Origin: Bryum argenteum
Lineage: Eukaryota; Streptophyta; Bryopsida; Bryales; Bryaceae
DNA: 64,000 nt
Assembly (NCBI GenBank): GCA_037043015.1
Contig: CM073321.1
Span: 18,163,001-18,227,000, forward strand
Reading direction: 5' to 3'
Below, one piece after another: positions 23,102-33,565 of the stretch. Each line of letters starts with the position of its first letter. Positions within the stretch are counted from its first letter, which is position 1. The notes below the pieces were generated by a model. The model was not told where the DNA came from. It saw only the letters and a list, made by a program, of their open reading frames with translations, and searched no databases. The position numbers and the translations under genes are program-made.

Positions 23102-24350
23102 ATATATAAAAGTAGTATATATAACAAAAGTAGGTTATAACAAAATACGGCGTTCCTTTTTACCCACTTAGGTACACACATACCTATGTACCAACCTATC
23201 AACATACAAATATACCAATCTATTATATATTTTGGATTAGGTATAAAATATAATGTTAAAAAAGAAAACATAACAAAAAAATAAATAAATAAATAAAAAG
23301 CAATAAGATAATAAACACGCACACATAAAAGCTTCATAATAAGCTTCATAATCTTTAAGAATTTGGTAGATAGGGGATACTTTTTTAGCGTCACCATCAA
23401 GAGAACAACGAGGACCTTACTAGTTTAGAGATAGTTAAGAAATAAGTACTGAGATATGAGCATTATCAATGTTGAATTAATACTTGAGTGTTGACAACGA
23501 AATAATATTTGTTTATTATTGTTTGTATCTAACTTATATAAAAACCTACAGACAATTCCTTTGTATATTAACCGTTAACTCCTAAAGATCTAAGACGACC
23601 AAATGAGGCTTTTGCTATTTTGGGTAACGCAGACGAATAGGTTGAAAGTAATATTCTAGTTTAAATTTTTTGATGGATGCTCCCTCTACTCCAAAGTTTA
23701 TGCGGTTAATTTTGCGAAGCCAAATTCAAGTTGGGAGTCTCGTCTTGTTTTTGAACTATGCATACTCGAGTAAAAAACAGATACACACATAAATATAATA
23801 ATTATAGTATTGTTTGAAAAAATTGTAGACACGAGATAGTTTTTTAGCTTCTACGTCTAGACGATAGGGACATTCCTTGTATAAGAAAATTGGGTCATTG
23901 GTGATGGATTAGGCGATCCTTTTTACCAACCTACGTACCTAGCTCGTTCAAACATTCCTACCTATCTAGCTACCAATCTACCAACATACAAATGTACTCA
24001 CCTCCTCACCTACTTTTTATACTTTTTGAATTACATAAAAAAATAATGTTAAAAAAGCAAAAATAACAAACCAAAAAGAAAAAGAAGATAGTAAAAAGCA
24101 ACAAGAAAATAAACATGCACAGATAAAAATAATGAGCATGACAACATCTAAGAAATTGGTAGAGAAAGGATAAATTTTTTAGCTTCTTTCTCTAGACAAT
24201 GATGACCTTATTGGTTTAGAGAACGTTAACTAATGGGTAGTGAGCATTATCAAAGTTGAATTAGTGTTTGGATGTTGACAATTAAATAATGTTTGTTTTT
24301 TCTTGTTTGTATCTAATTTGAGTATATACCTACACACAACTTTTTAGTGA
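22301..24350. repeat. Degenerate large duplications in AT-rich DNA
   Basis: Two sets of diverged copies are visible. The block with TACTTCTATAACATAATA and GGTATGTGTGATGTATGGTC words at about 22322-22440 recurs at about 22957-23060. The block from the CCTTTTTACC words through AATGTTAAAAAAG to TTGTTTGTATCTAA at about 23150-23540 recurs at about 23920-24315. A pure (TA)n run lies at 23066-23095 and another at 22917-22936. No coding capacity is seen. Confidence 0.65.
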
Positions 24351-24790
24351 TAAATTTATCCTATTTCTACTAACATGTTTTATCTAATAATATACGTACT
24401 ATTGTAAAGTGTTGTGGAGCCTAAATGTTTACAATACAACTAATATAGTGTTAGAATTAGCATTTACTGAACTAATCTTGTTTTCCAAAAGATAAACTAG
24501 AAAAATAGCTAGAAATTAGTGTAATTATGGAATTTAGTATAGTGTTATGATGCGCAATGAGAGTTTGTACACAAATGCAACATAATTTTTCTTATACTTG
24601 GAAAAGTAAATTATTTGAAAATGATCGGGCACACACCCAAATACGGACGGGCAGAGACGGGCACACATGAAAGGGACAAAAAAAGGTTGTCTAAGGCAAG
24701 ATTTGGCAGGGGCAGCATCTAAAGCGGCCCGGGTAGGTAGAGGCAGTGTGAAAGGCGGCCCGGGCAGGATTAGGGGCAGCCCGCCCGAAT
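24351..24790. promoter_or_regulatory. Upstream region of the locus 3 gene
   Basis: AT-rich to 24600, then abruptly GC-rich with two direct copies of GCGGCCCGGG (about 24725 and 24757) and a repeated AGGGGCAGC. The change of composition just before a pyrimidine-rich leader is typical of a plant promoter/TSS region. The call rests on composition and position only. Confidence 0.35.
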
Positions 24791-26107
24791 TCAGGCCGTG
24801 AATGGAGAGTGGGGGCCTAGGGTTTGGCCTCCATTCGATTCCTCCTCTTGCTCGCTTCTGCGTCGCCGCATGCTGTTTTTGCTCGTTCTCGTCATTCTAT
24901 GTCGGCGAGATTGTTTGTGCTTGTTTTGATTTTCTCAACTTGTCTTTTCAACCTTATTTGCGCTTCGCTCTCTCTTGGCCTCGAAGCTCGAGTTATTTGC
25001 TTCTTGCTTTTGTTTTTTCTCTCCTATTAGCGCCTTGACATTGTTAGCTCTGCTCCTCGATGCTGCTAGCTCTGCGCCTCAACGTTGTTAGCTTCCAAAT
25101 CTATCTTTTGCGCCTCGAAGTTGTCTGCTCCTCGACTTTTTTGCTGCATCAAGTGGGTTGCACAATTTCGACTGCGCTTTTGCGGCTTAGGCGGCGCTCA
25201 CACAAGTTTCTGGACTTCTACAACCTCTGCTGTAAGTTATTTGCGACTGTTTGTAGCTTTTGTTTTGAATTTCCATTCTCTAATTGTTGCTTTTTTTGTT
25301 CATTTCTGTCAATTTTTCAAACTTTGGTACTTGAATTTGACTAGCTGTAGGGATCCTTGAAATTTGAGTGACTAATTTAGAAAAGATGACAAGGAACTTA
25401 GAATGTAGATGTCTGATTCAGAAAAAAAGAGGAAACTGGCTTGCTGGAGCTAGTTGATCAAATTTCAGAACCCTAAATTTGAATAGCAGCTCTGGAATTT
25501 GAATATTCAAAGAAAAAGGATGGATTTTTTTGAGCTATTTAGGGTTGATTTGGAGCAGTTCAATAATCCGTTCAATTTTCAATTTGTGAGAGTCGTCAAT
25601 CAAGTTGTACTCACTGATTTTAGATATTTAGAATGCGTATGTTCAGTTCTTGATCATCGATTTCTCAATCAATTGCAGTTATATGTGACTACTATGTGAT
25701 GCTTTTTTGCATACTTAAATCTGCATTACTTATGAGAATTTCAGTATGAATCATTCAATGTACAATTTGCTTGTTCTAAAACAGGGCATTGAGGATTGCA
25801 TCGAATTTTGTTTCCTGTGGATGTAAACGTATTTTGAAAATGCATCGATGTAATGTCTTTTTGAGGCTTCAGAATTGAGTTTTGACCTTATTCTCACGAA
25901 TTGCATGTAATTCCTACCTAAGAAGCCTTCTCAGCTGTGTAGTGATTTTCATGTTTCTCTAATACTCTATCGATAGTGAGTGAATGATATCACAATACTG
26001 ATCAAATTTGAATGCAATATTGTTTGCTTCAGGATTAGGACAAAGCTGAGGCTTGTTCAATTCTTTTTGGTATCCACAGACTAGAAGGGAAGGAGACATA
26101 TCAATGG
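24791..26107 (+). other. 5' UTR exon, intron and start-codon exon of the locus 3 gene
   Basis: A pyrimidine-rich leader (about 24800-25231) ends in a good donor (CTCTGCT followed by GTAAGT). An 848-bp intron ends at the acceptor TATCCACAG (26071-26079). The next exon, 26080-26107, is 28 nt and ends with ATGG followed by GTGAGT. Joining ATG G to the exon at 27508 (CA GAA AAC AAT CCC) gives MAENNPKKRLSTFFKPFDPE in frame, which supports this start and the large intron between. Confidence 0.6.
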
Positions 26108-26233
26108 GTGAGTAAACACTACTTTCATCTCGTTCAATCTGACTATGTTGTAGCAGAATAGTTTGGCATTGAATTTTTGTATTCGTGTATTAATCAAATT
26201 ACAAGTTTTGTATATACTTAGCGTACAAAACAG

Positions 26234-27448
26234 TTCAACTCGAGTCAACTGTAACCAAGTTGTGTTGATGTTCCAAAGATTGTGAATAAAGTTCAACAGT
26301 TCAACTCGACCAGATTTGAATTAGAAACACATTTTACTACCTATACATACCAACAACACGTAATTCGTTATAATCGTAACATTCACTGGTTTTGAGATAT
26401 GGGGGTTTAGCTCAAGTCGAGCTAAATGTACCTACAGAGTACATTTCGCTCAACTCAAGCTCAATTGTCATCGATTTGATAATTTGAATATTCCCATTAT
26501 AACAAATTACGTGTTCAACGCCAGTATAGAATACAATGAGATTCGACTCTAGCCAAGTTGAATTCTCCATTCAATTTAGTTTCCGTACGTTAAAGTATAC
26601 CAAAACCACGGAGCGAATTCCAAAGATGCCAGAACCTTCTCCTCCCTAGACGCCCGCAAGTTCACAGACCAGCGAGAATTCAACCCGACCCGAGTTGAAT
26701 CTCTAGTCCAGAATCCTCTTAATGGTTAAAGTAGCATTATAACAAGCGATTTATAATTCATAGATTTTGAACAGAACAAAAATAAAATATAGATACATCA
26801 AGCTTAAACAATTCAACTCAATTTGAGTTGAATCAAGAAAATATGAGATACAAACAGTAGTGCAATGATTTCGCTATGCCATTGAGATACGAGAACGAAA
26901 CAGTCCAATGAGCTCGAAAGAACACCAGTGTAAATATTCAACTAGATACAAGTTGAATCAAATGAACACCCTCGTGAGCATAGTACTAATTCAACTCGAC
27001 TTGAGTTGAAAGGGAAACATGTTTTCTACTTTCTTCGAGCAGATACAGAAGAGAAATAAATATAACTCGTCTCGAGTTAAACTTTTTTAGCATGAATATT
27101 AGTATATGCAGATAGGGTATATCCAAATAGCACTGCCATGAGAACACAAACCCGAATCAAATACATTCAAAAATTCTATTACTAGAGAAGACTGAAAGAG
27201 AGGTCCATAGATTCAACTCGATTCAAGTTGAAATGAGAAAGGTAAATCTGGACAGTGAATTGCTCTCGACGAAACTTTCAACTCGACTCGAGTTGAAAGT
27301 AAGCATGCACTGTAGTAGGAGATCAAAGCACTACCTCTAGAATATGTTCAACTTGAATCGAGTTGAATTAAACTTTCGTGACAATTACTCTCCAAATACG
27401 TACTGTCTCTTATTGATAGCTTTCTAGTTCAACTCGACTCGAGTTGAA
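26234..27448. repeat. Palindrome cluster 2 in a 1.4-kb intron (13 copies)
   Basis: Copies start at 26234, 26300, 26406, 26542, 26679, 26812, 26937, 26990, 27061, 27212, 27277, 27347 and 27428, with a weaker one near 26444. Those at 27277 and 27428 are perfect. The copy at 26812 is also perfect but reads CTCAA/TTGAG in place of CTCGA/TCGAG. The copy at 26406 has TTTAGCTC/GAGCTAAA, two symmetric differences from the consensus. Spacers average about 80 bp and look unrelated. All lie between the donor at 26108 and the acceptor at 27507. Confidence 0.9.
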
Positions 27449-28960
27449 TATCATGGCAGTAACCATAAACTGAGATGGATACTGATTTGGCTTCCGCGTC
27501 CCATCAGCAGAAAACAATCCCAAGAAAAGGCTCTCAACATTCTTCAAGCCCTTTGATCCTGAAGAGGACAACGAAGTCGCAGACCAAGAAATTTTTGTCA
27601 ACATGTGGGAGCACAAAAAGCCTTCTGATGTCAAATGGTGGAGTATGCTTCTTACACTGCACACGGACAAGCTGGCTGTCGTCACCAAGTACAGGGGAAC
27701 AGAGTGCAACCTTCCTGTCAATATGGAGGAGAACATCATCAATGTCGTCATTTACAACACGCACTGGATTTGCGTGACATGCATCGTGGAAGACCCCGCA
27801 GAAGACACGACTCACGACCATGACTACCGGTACACGTACATGATCGATACTATGAAGATCAATTTCGACATTAGGGCTCATGTTGAGAGTATAAGAAATA
27901 CTCAGTACGATTCCTTGACCAAATATGTCGAGCAACACATTCGCTAGTTTTGGTTCACAACTGAGCTTGGTAACTAGCAGCCCCCAAATGCTCTCGCGCC
28001 TCGTCTCCAATCATTGGTCAGTGCCATGGTAAATTTAAAGGCAAAGCTGCAACGCAAGAAGATGCAAATGCAGCCCCTTCGTGTGACGCAGGAAGTAAGC
28101 ATGCACAGTGGCAGCCAAAAGTCGACCCTATATCAGACTCTTGAGACGACGGGAAGTGAATCATAGAAGCGCAAGGCAAATCCGTCCCAAACACAGCGGG
28201 GGCCGACACCAAAGAAGCTCAAAAGAGTCACGACCAAGAAGTCGACCCTGGCCAAACCCATAGAGATTGATCACGCGAGCCTAGCGTCGGCCTTGACAAA
28301 CGTCCCCATGGACAATTTAGAGAAGGTTGTCGATTACAAAGAGTCCATGCAGGTCTTCAAGAACTACACGGCTCCGTGCCAGGACTCGTACATCTTTGGC
28401 TCAAATACAACGTTCGAGATTCCGATCGAGCGTCTCCATACATCCCCCCCGCGGACCAGAACATCCGGAACCTAGAGCAAACAAAGGTCAAGCACACGAT
28501 GCATTTTCTAATTGAGATGCCCGATAAGGAAAAGAAGAACACCATGTGCGTCTTCCCCAAGAATAAGCTTGTATAACCACAATCTTGGAAGGAGATAGAG
28601 AACGGGGAGTTCTACATGGTCAATGGACAACACTGTGTTGAGGCCTCTATGTAGTTGCAAAATAGGCAAGATGTAGATGTTAAGATCAAGGACTGTTTTA
28701 AGACCTGTGACTGCATCGTAGTATGGAATGAAGATAAGTCCAACATTCAGAGAATCTCCGCGTACTACAACAGGGTCAACCACTTCATTAATACAAATCC
28801 AACGTGGGCAACAAACATCATCGGGGCGCAGAAGATGTGGACTAGCCTCGGTAGACCGGAGAATCCAAAGGAGGTTACTGAGTTTGGCATGCTTGTTACA
28901 CAGAAGACCTCGAAGGGCAAGAAACCAACTAAGGACGCGTTCAATGTATGTGCAACTCCA

Positions 28961-29076
28961 TTAAACTCGATTCGAGTTGAATTGTGTTATACAATACTAA
29001 CTATGAACTATTTTGATGAACACCTTCTCTAGACTCCATTTCAGCTGTAACCTATTTCAACTCAACTCAAGTTAAA
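28961..29076. repeat. Two palindromes in a 164-bp intron
   Basis: The intron runs from GTATGTGC at 28946 to GATACAG ending at 29109, between exons ending KDAFN and starting EFMEAVKL. A palindrome starts 15 nt after the donor (28961, TTAAACTCGA type) and another ends 33 nt before the acceptor (29056-29076). Almost a quarter of the intron is palindrome, and the flanking exons have none. Confidence 0.85.
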
Positions 29077-30478
29077 TTTCTAACTCATTATTGTACTTGG
29101 TTGATACAGGAGTTCATGGAAGCTGTAAAGCTTAGATTTACTCTCATTGACGTTAAGAGCGCCCAGAAAGCAGTGACATGAAGCAAGTTGGCCAGAGATA
29201 AGCTCAACATGCAGAATTAGCTAAAAAGCATTTGTGCTCCTGATGATGTCTAGGAGGTCTGGCTTGAGCTCATCTCAGCCGCATCTCAAGGAGAGCTCAT
29301 TGATCCCGACAGAGAAGAAAGATGAAGGAGTTGGAGAAGTGGAAGGCAGAGCATGGAAACATCTCCAGGGAGTTCTTCAAATGGATCGGCAACACAAGCT
29401 ACCCCCAGCTGAAGCGGTTAGCCGAGCATATGTTGAACAGACCGAACCCAAAACGGTCATTTCCATACCCCAAAGTCACGTTGAAGCAGATAAAGGGTGT
29501 GTTTGTAGATTGCTACAGCGCCCGCGACTGGCTGGAGCACTGCAAGAGGAAGACCATTGTGAAACGTGTGATTGACAACATGCGCTCTGCCTTAATATTG
29601 TTCAGCACAAGTGGGGACTTCAGGATGGAGAGCTGGAGAAATTTAAGAGAAATTTCAAGATAACGCCAGCTACACTGAACGTTCTGATTACGAATCCCGG
29701 AGAGACGTTCTTCACGCAGTCCAAATTCCCCAACAACAAGAACAAGTCCACAGAAATACTCTCGCCGTATACAGTAGAGTTCTTCAGAGTCTTCCTTGCC
29801 AACAAGGGGAAGTTTCAAGTTCGTAAGGGCGAGGCAAACTTCAGGGCCTACAGCCTAGAAGACGACCTGCTGGGGGACTGGTACGGTGACTCTTGGAACG
29901 AATCATCTTCCAAGAGAATCAAGGTTGGAATAATGGACTTCCGCAATCTCCCCGGAGCACAGGAGGTATCAGCTTCATCAAGCTCGTCATCAAGCTCGTA
30001 CTTCTACAACGTCTTCCAGGTCCTGAAGTCTATCACGGACTCGGTGGTCACCGAAATCCCCTTTTGGATTTGGATGTGCGGAACTAGGGATGTTGAGGCA
30101 AAGATTAAGAATCACCTCAATACTTGCGAATTCAGAAAGAACTACAAGATTGAGTACGCGGAATATATTCCGGCTCCATATGAGCGACTCGAGGATCATA
30201 CCCTCTCAACCAAGAAGGCAAGGGAGCATGTCCAGATCCTCTTTTTGTTTCGAAAAGCGCAGAAGACCTCCCTAAGTTCTTCCAGGCTCCCGACACTCCA
30301 CAGTTCAACATCTTCGGGAGATACAACGAACACAAGTACCGTATCTATAATACGGAATTGAGGATGGAGTTCTACTTGAAGCTGCTTGATCTCTTCTGCA
30401 GTAAAGGGGATGCGATCCTCAGTGTTTTTGGGGGAGGGAAGCTCTACTGTGCGGCGTGAGTGAGGACATCCTTTATAT

Positions 30479-30873
30479 TTCAACTCGATTTGAGTTGAAT
30501 ATTTTGAGATGAATCTCCTACTTGCTAAGGTCTTTATATTTAACTCGAGTCGAGTTAAATGCGCACTTCAGTGTGTAGACATCATTTCACTCTTGAACTT
30601 TCAACTCGACTCGAGTTGATGGATTATACTAAGTCTGCTACAAAACCATGTTTTCATATTTAACATAAATCGAGTTGCATACGCACTATAGACTAGTTAA
30701 TTCCAACTTTCTCATGCGGTCTTAAATTTAACTCGACTCGAGTTGAATGTAGTCAATGCTGGCGCTTAGTAGTTCATATTTGAAATTCAACTCAAGTCGA
30801 GTTAAATGCGCATACAGCGTAGTATAGTACTACTCTCAAACTCCAGCTCCGCTCTAACTCAAATCGAGTTATA
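30479..30873. repeat. Regular array of seven palindromes, about 60-bp period, in an intron
   Basis: Starts are 30479, 30539, 30600, 30659, 30727, 30786 and 30853, so spacing is 60, 61, 59, 68, 59 and 67 bp. Each 21-bp dyad is followed by about 40 bp of mostly different sequence; three spacers share a weak TGCGCA...GTGTAG or GTAGTATAG theme, so they may derive from one ancestral unit. 30539 is a perfect palindrome with TTTAAC/GTTAAA arms; 30600 is perfect except at its last base; 30659 and 30853 are degenerate. The array sits between the donor at 30456 (GTGAGT), directly after the methyltransferase motif I, and an acceptor at 30919 or 30931. Confidence 0.9.
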
Positions 30874-31871
30874 CTTACAAGTTATTGATAATTTTATCTC
30901 TTGTTGTGTCTACTCACAGATTTGTTTGCAGATGAATACCCGATCAGCTCCAGTGACGAGCATGATGACGTCGTCAAACTGTCGATGGCGGTCTTCAATT
31001 TGGATCGTCGAGATTTTGAAAGTGGATACCCTATTGGTGAGGATTCCGGATCCAGGGAGAGACTGGAACTACCACCACCACAGATGAAGGCCGAGAAGTC
31101 AAGGGCGAAGAAGAAGGTCAGGAGTGCCGAGTTACCACTTGACGTGAATGTCCCTGAATCCATAGAAATCGAGTCAAGTGACAACGATGACGACCTTCTC
31201 GAAGAAGTTGAGGCCTATGAATCCCAACCAATTACGCCCCGAACTGGCCTAGGCTCATCTTCTCATCTTCCGAAGCCCGAAAAGCACGGCTTCTCCGATA
31301 GCTCTCTTCCGGCATCCACCTCTTCGCCTAAGAAGAAGCGAAGGGAGTCAGCACCTGTTGACACTCTAATGGAGAAGCTGGTTAGAATGTAGGAGGAGGC
31401 GCAGGTGCGACATAGGATTGAAGTTGAAGCAATGTTTGCTAGAGAGCGCGAGGAACGCAAAATTCAGAGACAGGAGGATGATAAGCAATGAACAATAATG
31501 ATGTTGCAAGCCTTCGAGAAAATACCCACGATGGTCGTCCAAGCTCTCACAAGCCTCCTAGCAAAGCTACTCTACGAGCTCAAACCAAGCCATAGTGAAC
31601 CTCTGCTTCTGACCCACGGGTCCACTCAATCTGTCGACAGCGGTGCAGCTCGACAAAAATCTCCTCGATATTCCCTCTAAGGCATTCCATTCGAGTCGAC
31701 TGCAGCTCCAACACCCGCGGGCAGTATCGATCAAGTGGATTGTAGAGGTCAAGGCTCAACAAGTTGCTCTATACCCTCGGACTCAATCGATGTGGAAACT
31801 AAGGCTGTCAATGATGAAGAGCAGATAGAAACGTTATCGAATCAGGTTGAACTCTATGATCTAGTTTTTCA

Positions 31872-31892
31872 TTTAACTTGACTCGAGTTGAA
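31872..31892. repeat. Single palindrome copy
   Basis: TTTAACTTGA-C-TCGAGTTGAA, a member of the dispersed family with one changed arm. It lies in non-coding sequence just after the last coiled-coil exon of the locus 3 gene. Confidence 0.8.
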
Positions 31893-32102
31893 CTGCTCCT
31901 ACGACTAATGAAAGATTGCCTTCAGAAGCCTTCGAGAGTTGTTGTTAGTCTAGTATATATATTCCCCTAGGACAGTTTTGTTAGATTAGACTTAGTGTTC
32001 ATTGTGTAAATACTTTTTGTATATGACGCTCATTTTTGAACGCAGAGTTTGGAATACAATCATATTTTCTTACACATTTTCTCCCTCTAATTTTTACGTA
32101 GG

Positions 32103-32394
32103 CTCTATTGATTTGCAAAGTGTTCCGAATATATGTTTGTCTCATGAGGTCTCCTCTATGAGAGACACTAGTCCGATGAGTCCTTTTCATGGTGAGGCAA
32201 GTAACACGGCGCAGGATGATCACAATGAAGGTGACATTCCGGATTCAATCTTGCTTGAGGTTCACATTCCTCTTCCATCCTCGACCGATGTACGAGATTC
32301 AGAAACAGCTGAAACTCAAACAGAGACGCCGATAAGCTCTTCCCGTACCGAAATCTCATTTACATTCAATCCTTTCTTTATGAGTTCCGTGTGA
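32103..32394 (+). CDS. Acidic/Ser-rich exon upstream of HAD-like domain
   Basis: The acceptor TTTTTACGTAG precedes GGCTCTATTGATTTGC. The open frame SIDLQSVPNICLSHEVSSMR continues through a stretch rich in S, T, D and E to TGA near 32394. It resembles in composition the disordered acidic tail exons at 12.3-13.4 kb of locus 2, which also precede a HAD-like domain. Function is unknown; it may be an N-terminal exon of the next gene. Confidence 0.4.
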
Positions 32395-32411
32395 TCGCAT
32401 TGTTTGGATAT

Positions 32412-33299
32412 CAGATTTCTGAGTGTTATAATGATGGTCAGTCTCGAAATGTGGCAATGCAAGACTTAACTGTCTACACATTTGTGTGCCCCCCTTCTAA
32501 ACAAAGGATGATTCATTTGCACAATCCGGTAGTTGCAGCCGTCGAATATGTTCCTCGTTCTATTCCTTCAAGGGTGCCGTGCAAGTGGCTCAATGTCATT
32601 GTGAACTTGAGCGGTATTCTTTGTGTCTGCAAGGAGAAGAGATTTATGCCAAAGGACCAAGTTTACAACATAGTCGCGAATGCACATTCCTCTGTCCTAC
32701 CCGCTCCGATTGGTTCCAAGGCCGTTTTTGTTCGGCCCTTCTGCCTTGATTTCCTTTGTGAGTTGAGTGAAGTTGCATACGTCTCTGTATGGAGTTCGAT
32801 GGTTCATGCGATCACGAAGTCCATATGTGACTACTTGTTCCAAGGTGTGCCATCCCTATACATTATTTGGGGGCAAAACTCATGGGAGGTTGTCAAGGTT
32901 TGTGGACCGCGGAATAAGTTGCCCAACTTCAAGGTGAAGGGGACTAATAAGGATCTCTTCCTCAAACCACTGGATATGCTTTTTGTTGCTCTAAACTCAA
33001 TGTTTAATGAGCATGACACAATCATCATCAAAGATAGCCGTGAGAAGCACATCATGAATGAACCAGAGGATGTCGTACTGCTAGTCTCGTGGTCAGAGCA
33101 TGATGTATCTGTCAGATTCTTGGTGGACAAGCTCCTCCCTTGGATTCAACGACTACATCGGAGCCGCGGTCAGGGCTTGTTGTCTTTCCGTAGGGAAGAC
33201 AACATTGGGCGTAGAATGCTCTTTGAAGAGCTCGATACTTCAAAATACGAAGAGCTTAGTAACATTTTAGAGACTTTTAGGAAGCTAGTGCTTGATTAG
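32412..33299 (+). CDS. HAD/FCP1-like domain protein, copy 3
   Basis: The open frame reaches TAG at 33297-33299. CKWLNVIVNLSGILCVCKEK corresponds to the nucleophile motif with both Asp lost (NLSG instead of DxDG). KAVFVRPFCLDFLCELSEVA and YVSVWSSMVHAITKSICDYL match the FCP1-like core and its WTS motif (WSSM). LLVSWSEHDVSVRFLVDKLL is the shared C-terminal region, and the LIDD motif is replaced by TIIIKDSRE. The domain is undamaged as an open frame, but the catalytic residues are gone, so a binding or scaffold role is more likely than phosphatase activity. It lies directly downstream of the locus 3 ParB/methyltransferase-like gene. Confidence 0.6.
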   Translation, partial: QISECYNDGQSRNVAMQDLTVYTFVCPPSKQRMIHLHNPVVAAVEYVPRSIPSRVPCKWLNVIVNLSGILCVCKEKRFMPKDQVYNIVANAHSSVLPAPIGSKAVFVRPFCLDFLCELSEVAYVSVWSSMVHAITKSICDYLFQGVPSLYIIWGQNSWEVVKVCGPRNKLPNFKVKGTNKDLFLKPLDMLFVALNSMFNEHDTIIIKDSREKHIMNEPEDVVLLVSWSEHDVSVRFLVDKLLPWIQRLHRSRGQGLLSFRREDNIGRRMLFEELDTSKYEELSNILETFRKLVLD

Positions 33300-33481
33300 G
33301 CTAGTTAACCATGATTGGTCTCACCAGACATGATTCAAATTTGCCATGTATATTGTGTAGATTATAATAAATGATATCAATAATTATGTTTCCTCTCGGA
33401 CTGATTTCGTTTCAAAGCGTGCTTGTGTCCGAACTTTTATTTTGTCATAGTATTTGATGGTGCTAGTTCTCTCAGCATTGA

Positions 33482-33502
33482 TTTAACTCGAGTCAAGCTG
33501 AT
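33482..33502. repeat. Single degenerate palindrome copy
   Basis: TTTAACTCGA-G-TCAAGCTGAT, the rightmost recognisable member of the family. It lies between the HAD-like gene and the next two-exon reading frame. Confidence 0.65.
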
Positions 33503-33565
33503 TTGGCTATATCATATTGCATATCATCCTTGTTGATGATTCCTCTAAAATGAATTTGTATCCAG

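Larger units (their letters stand above)
26104..31848 (+). pseudogene. Third ParB/methyltransferase-like gene (locus 3)
   Basis: The start ATG is at 26104 and the main exon at 27508. The N-terminal block NTHWICVTCIVEDP...YTYMIDTMK has the HW...D spacing of Ulp1 proteases but lacks a visible Cys region. A basic linker and a ParB-like domain follow, with EIPIERLH as box I and FYMVNGQHCVEAS as box II (28.6 kb). Exons to 30455 end in a methyltransferase-like fold: IKVGIMDFRNLPGAQE at the catalytic-loop position, then LLDLFCSKGDAILSVFGGGK as motif X/I. Acidic and basic coiled-coil exons run to 31848. Breaks include stops at 27945, 27975, 28164, 28574, 28652, 29179, 29218, 29251, 31390, 31489 and 31678, and frame changes at the C-run near 28445, near 29325 and near 29590. 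Its introns hold most of the palindromes. Confidence 0.6.

Noticed and set aside
30479-30873. CRISPR array
   Set aside because: Eukaryotic intron context, repeats diverge, some spacers are related, no cas genes. Kept as an unusual palindrome array.
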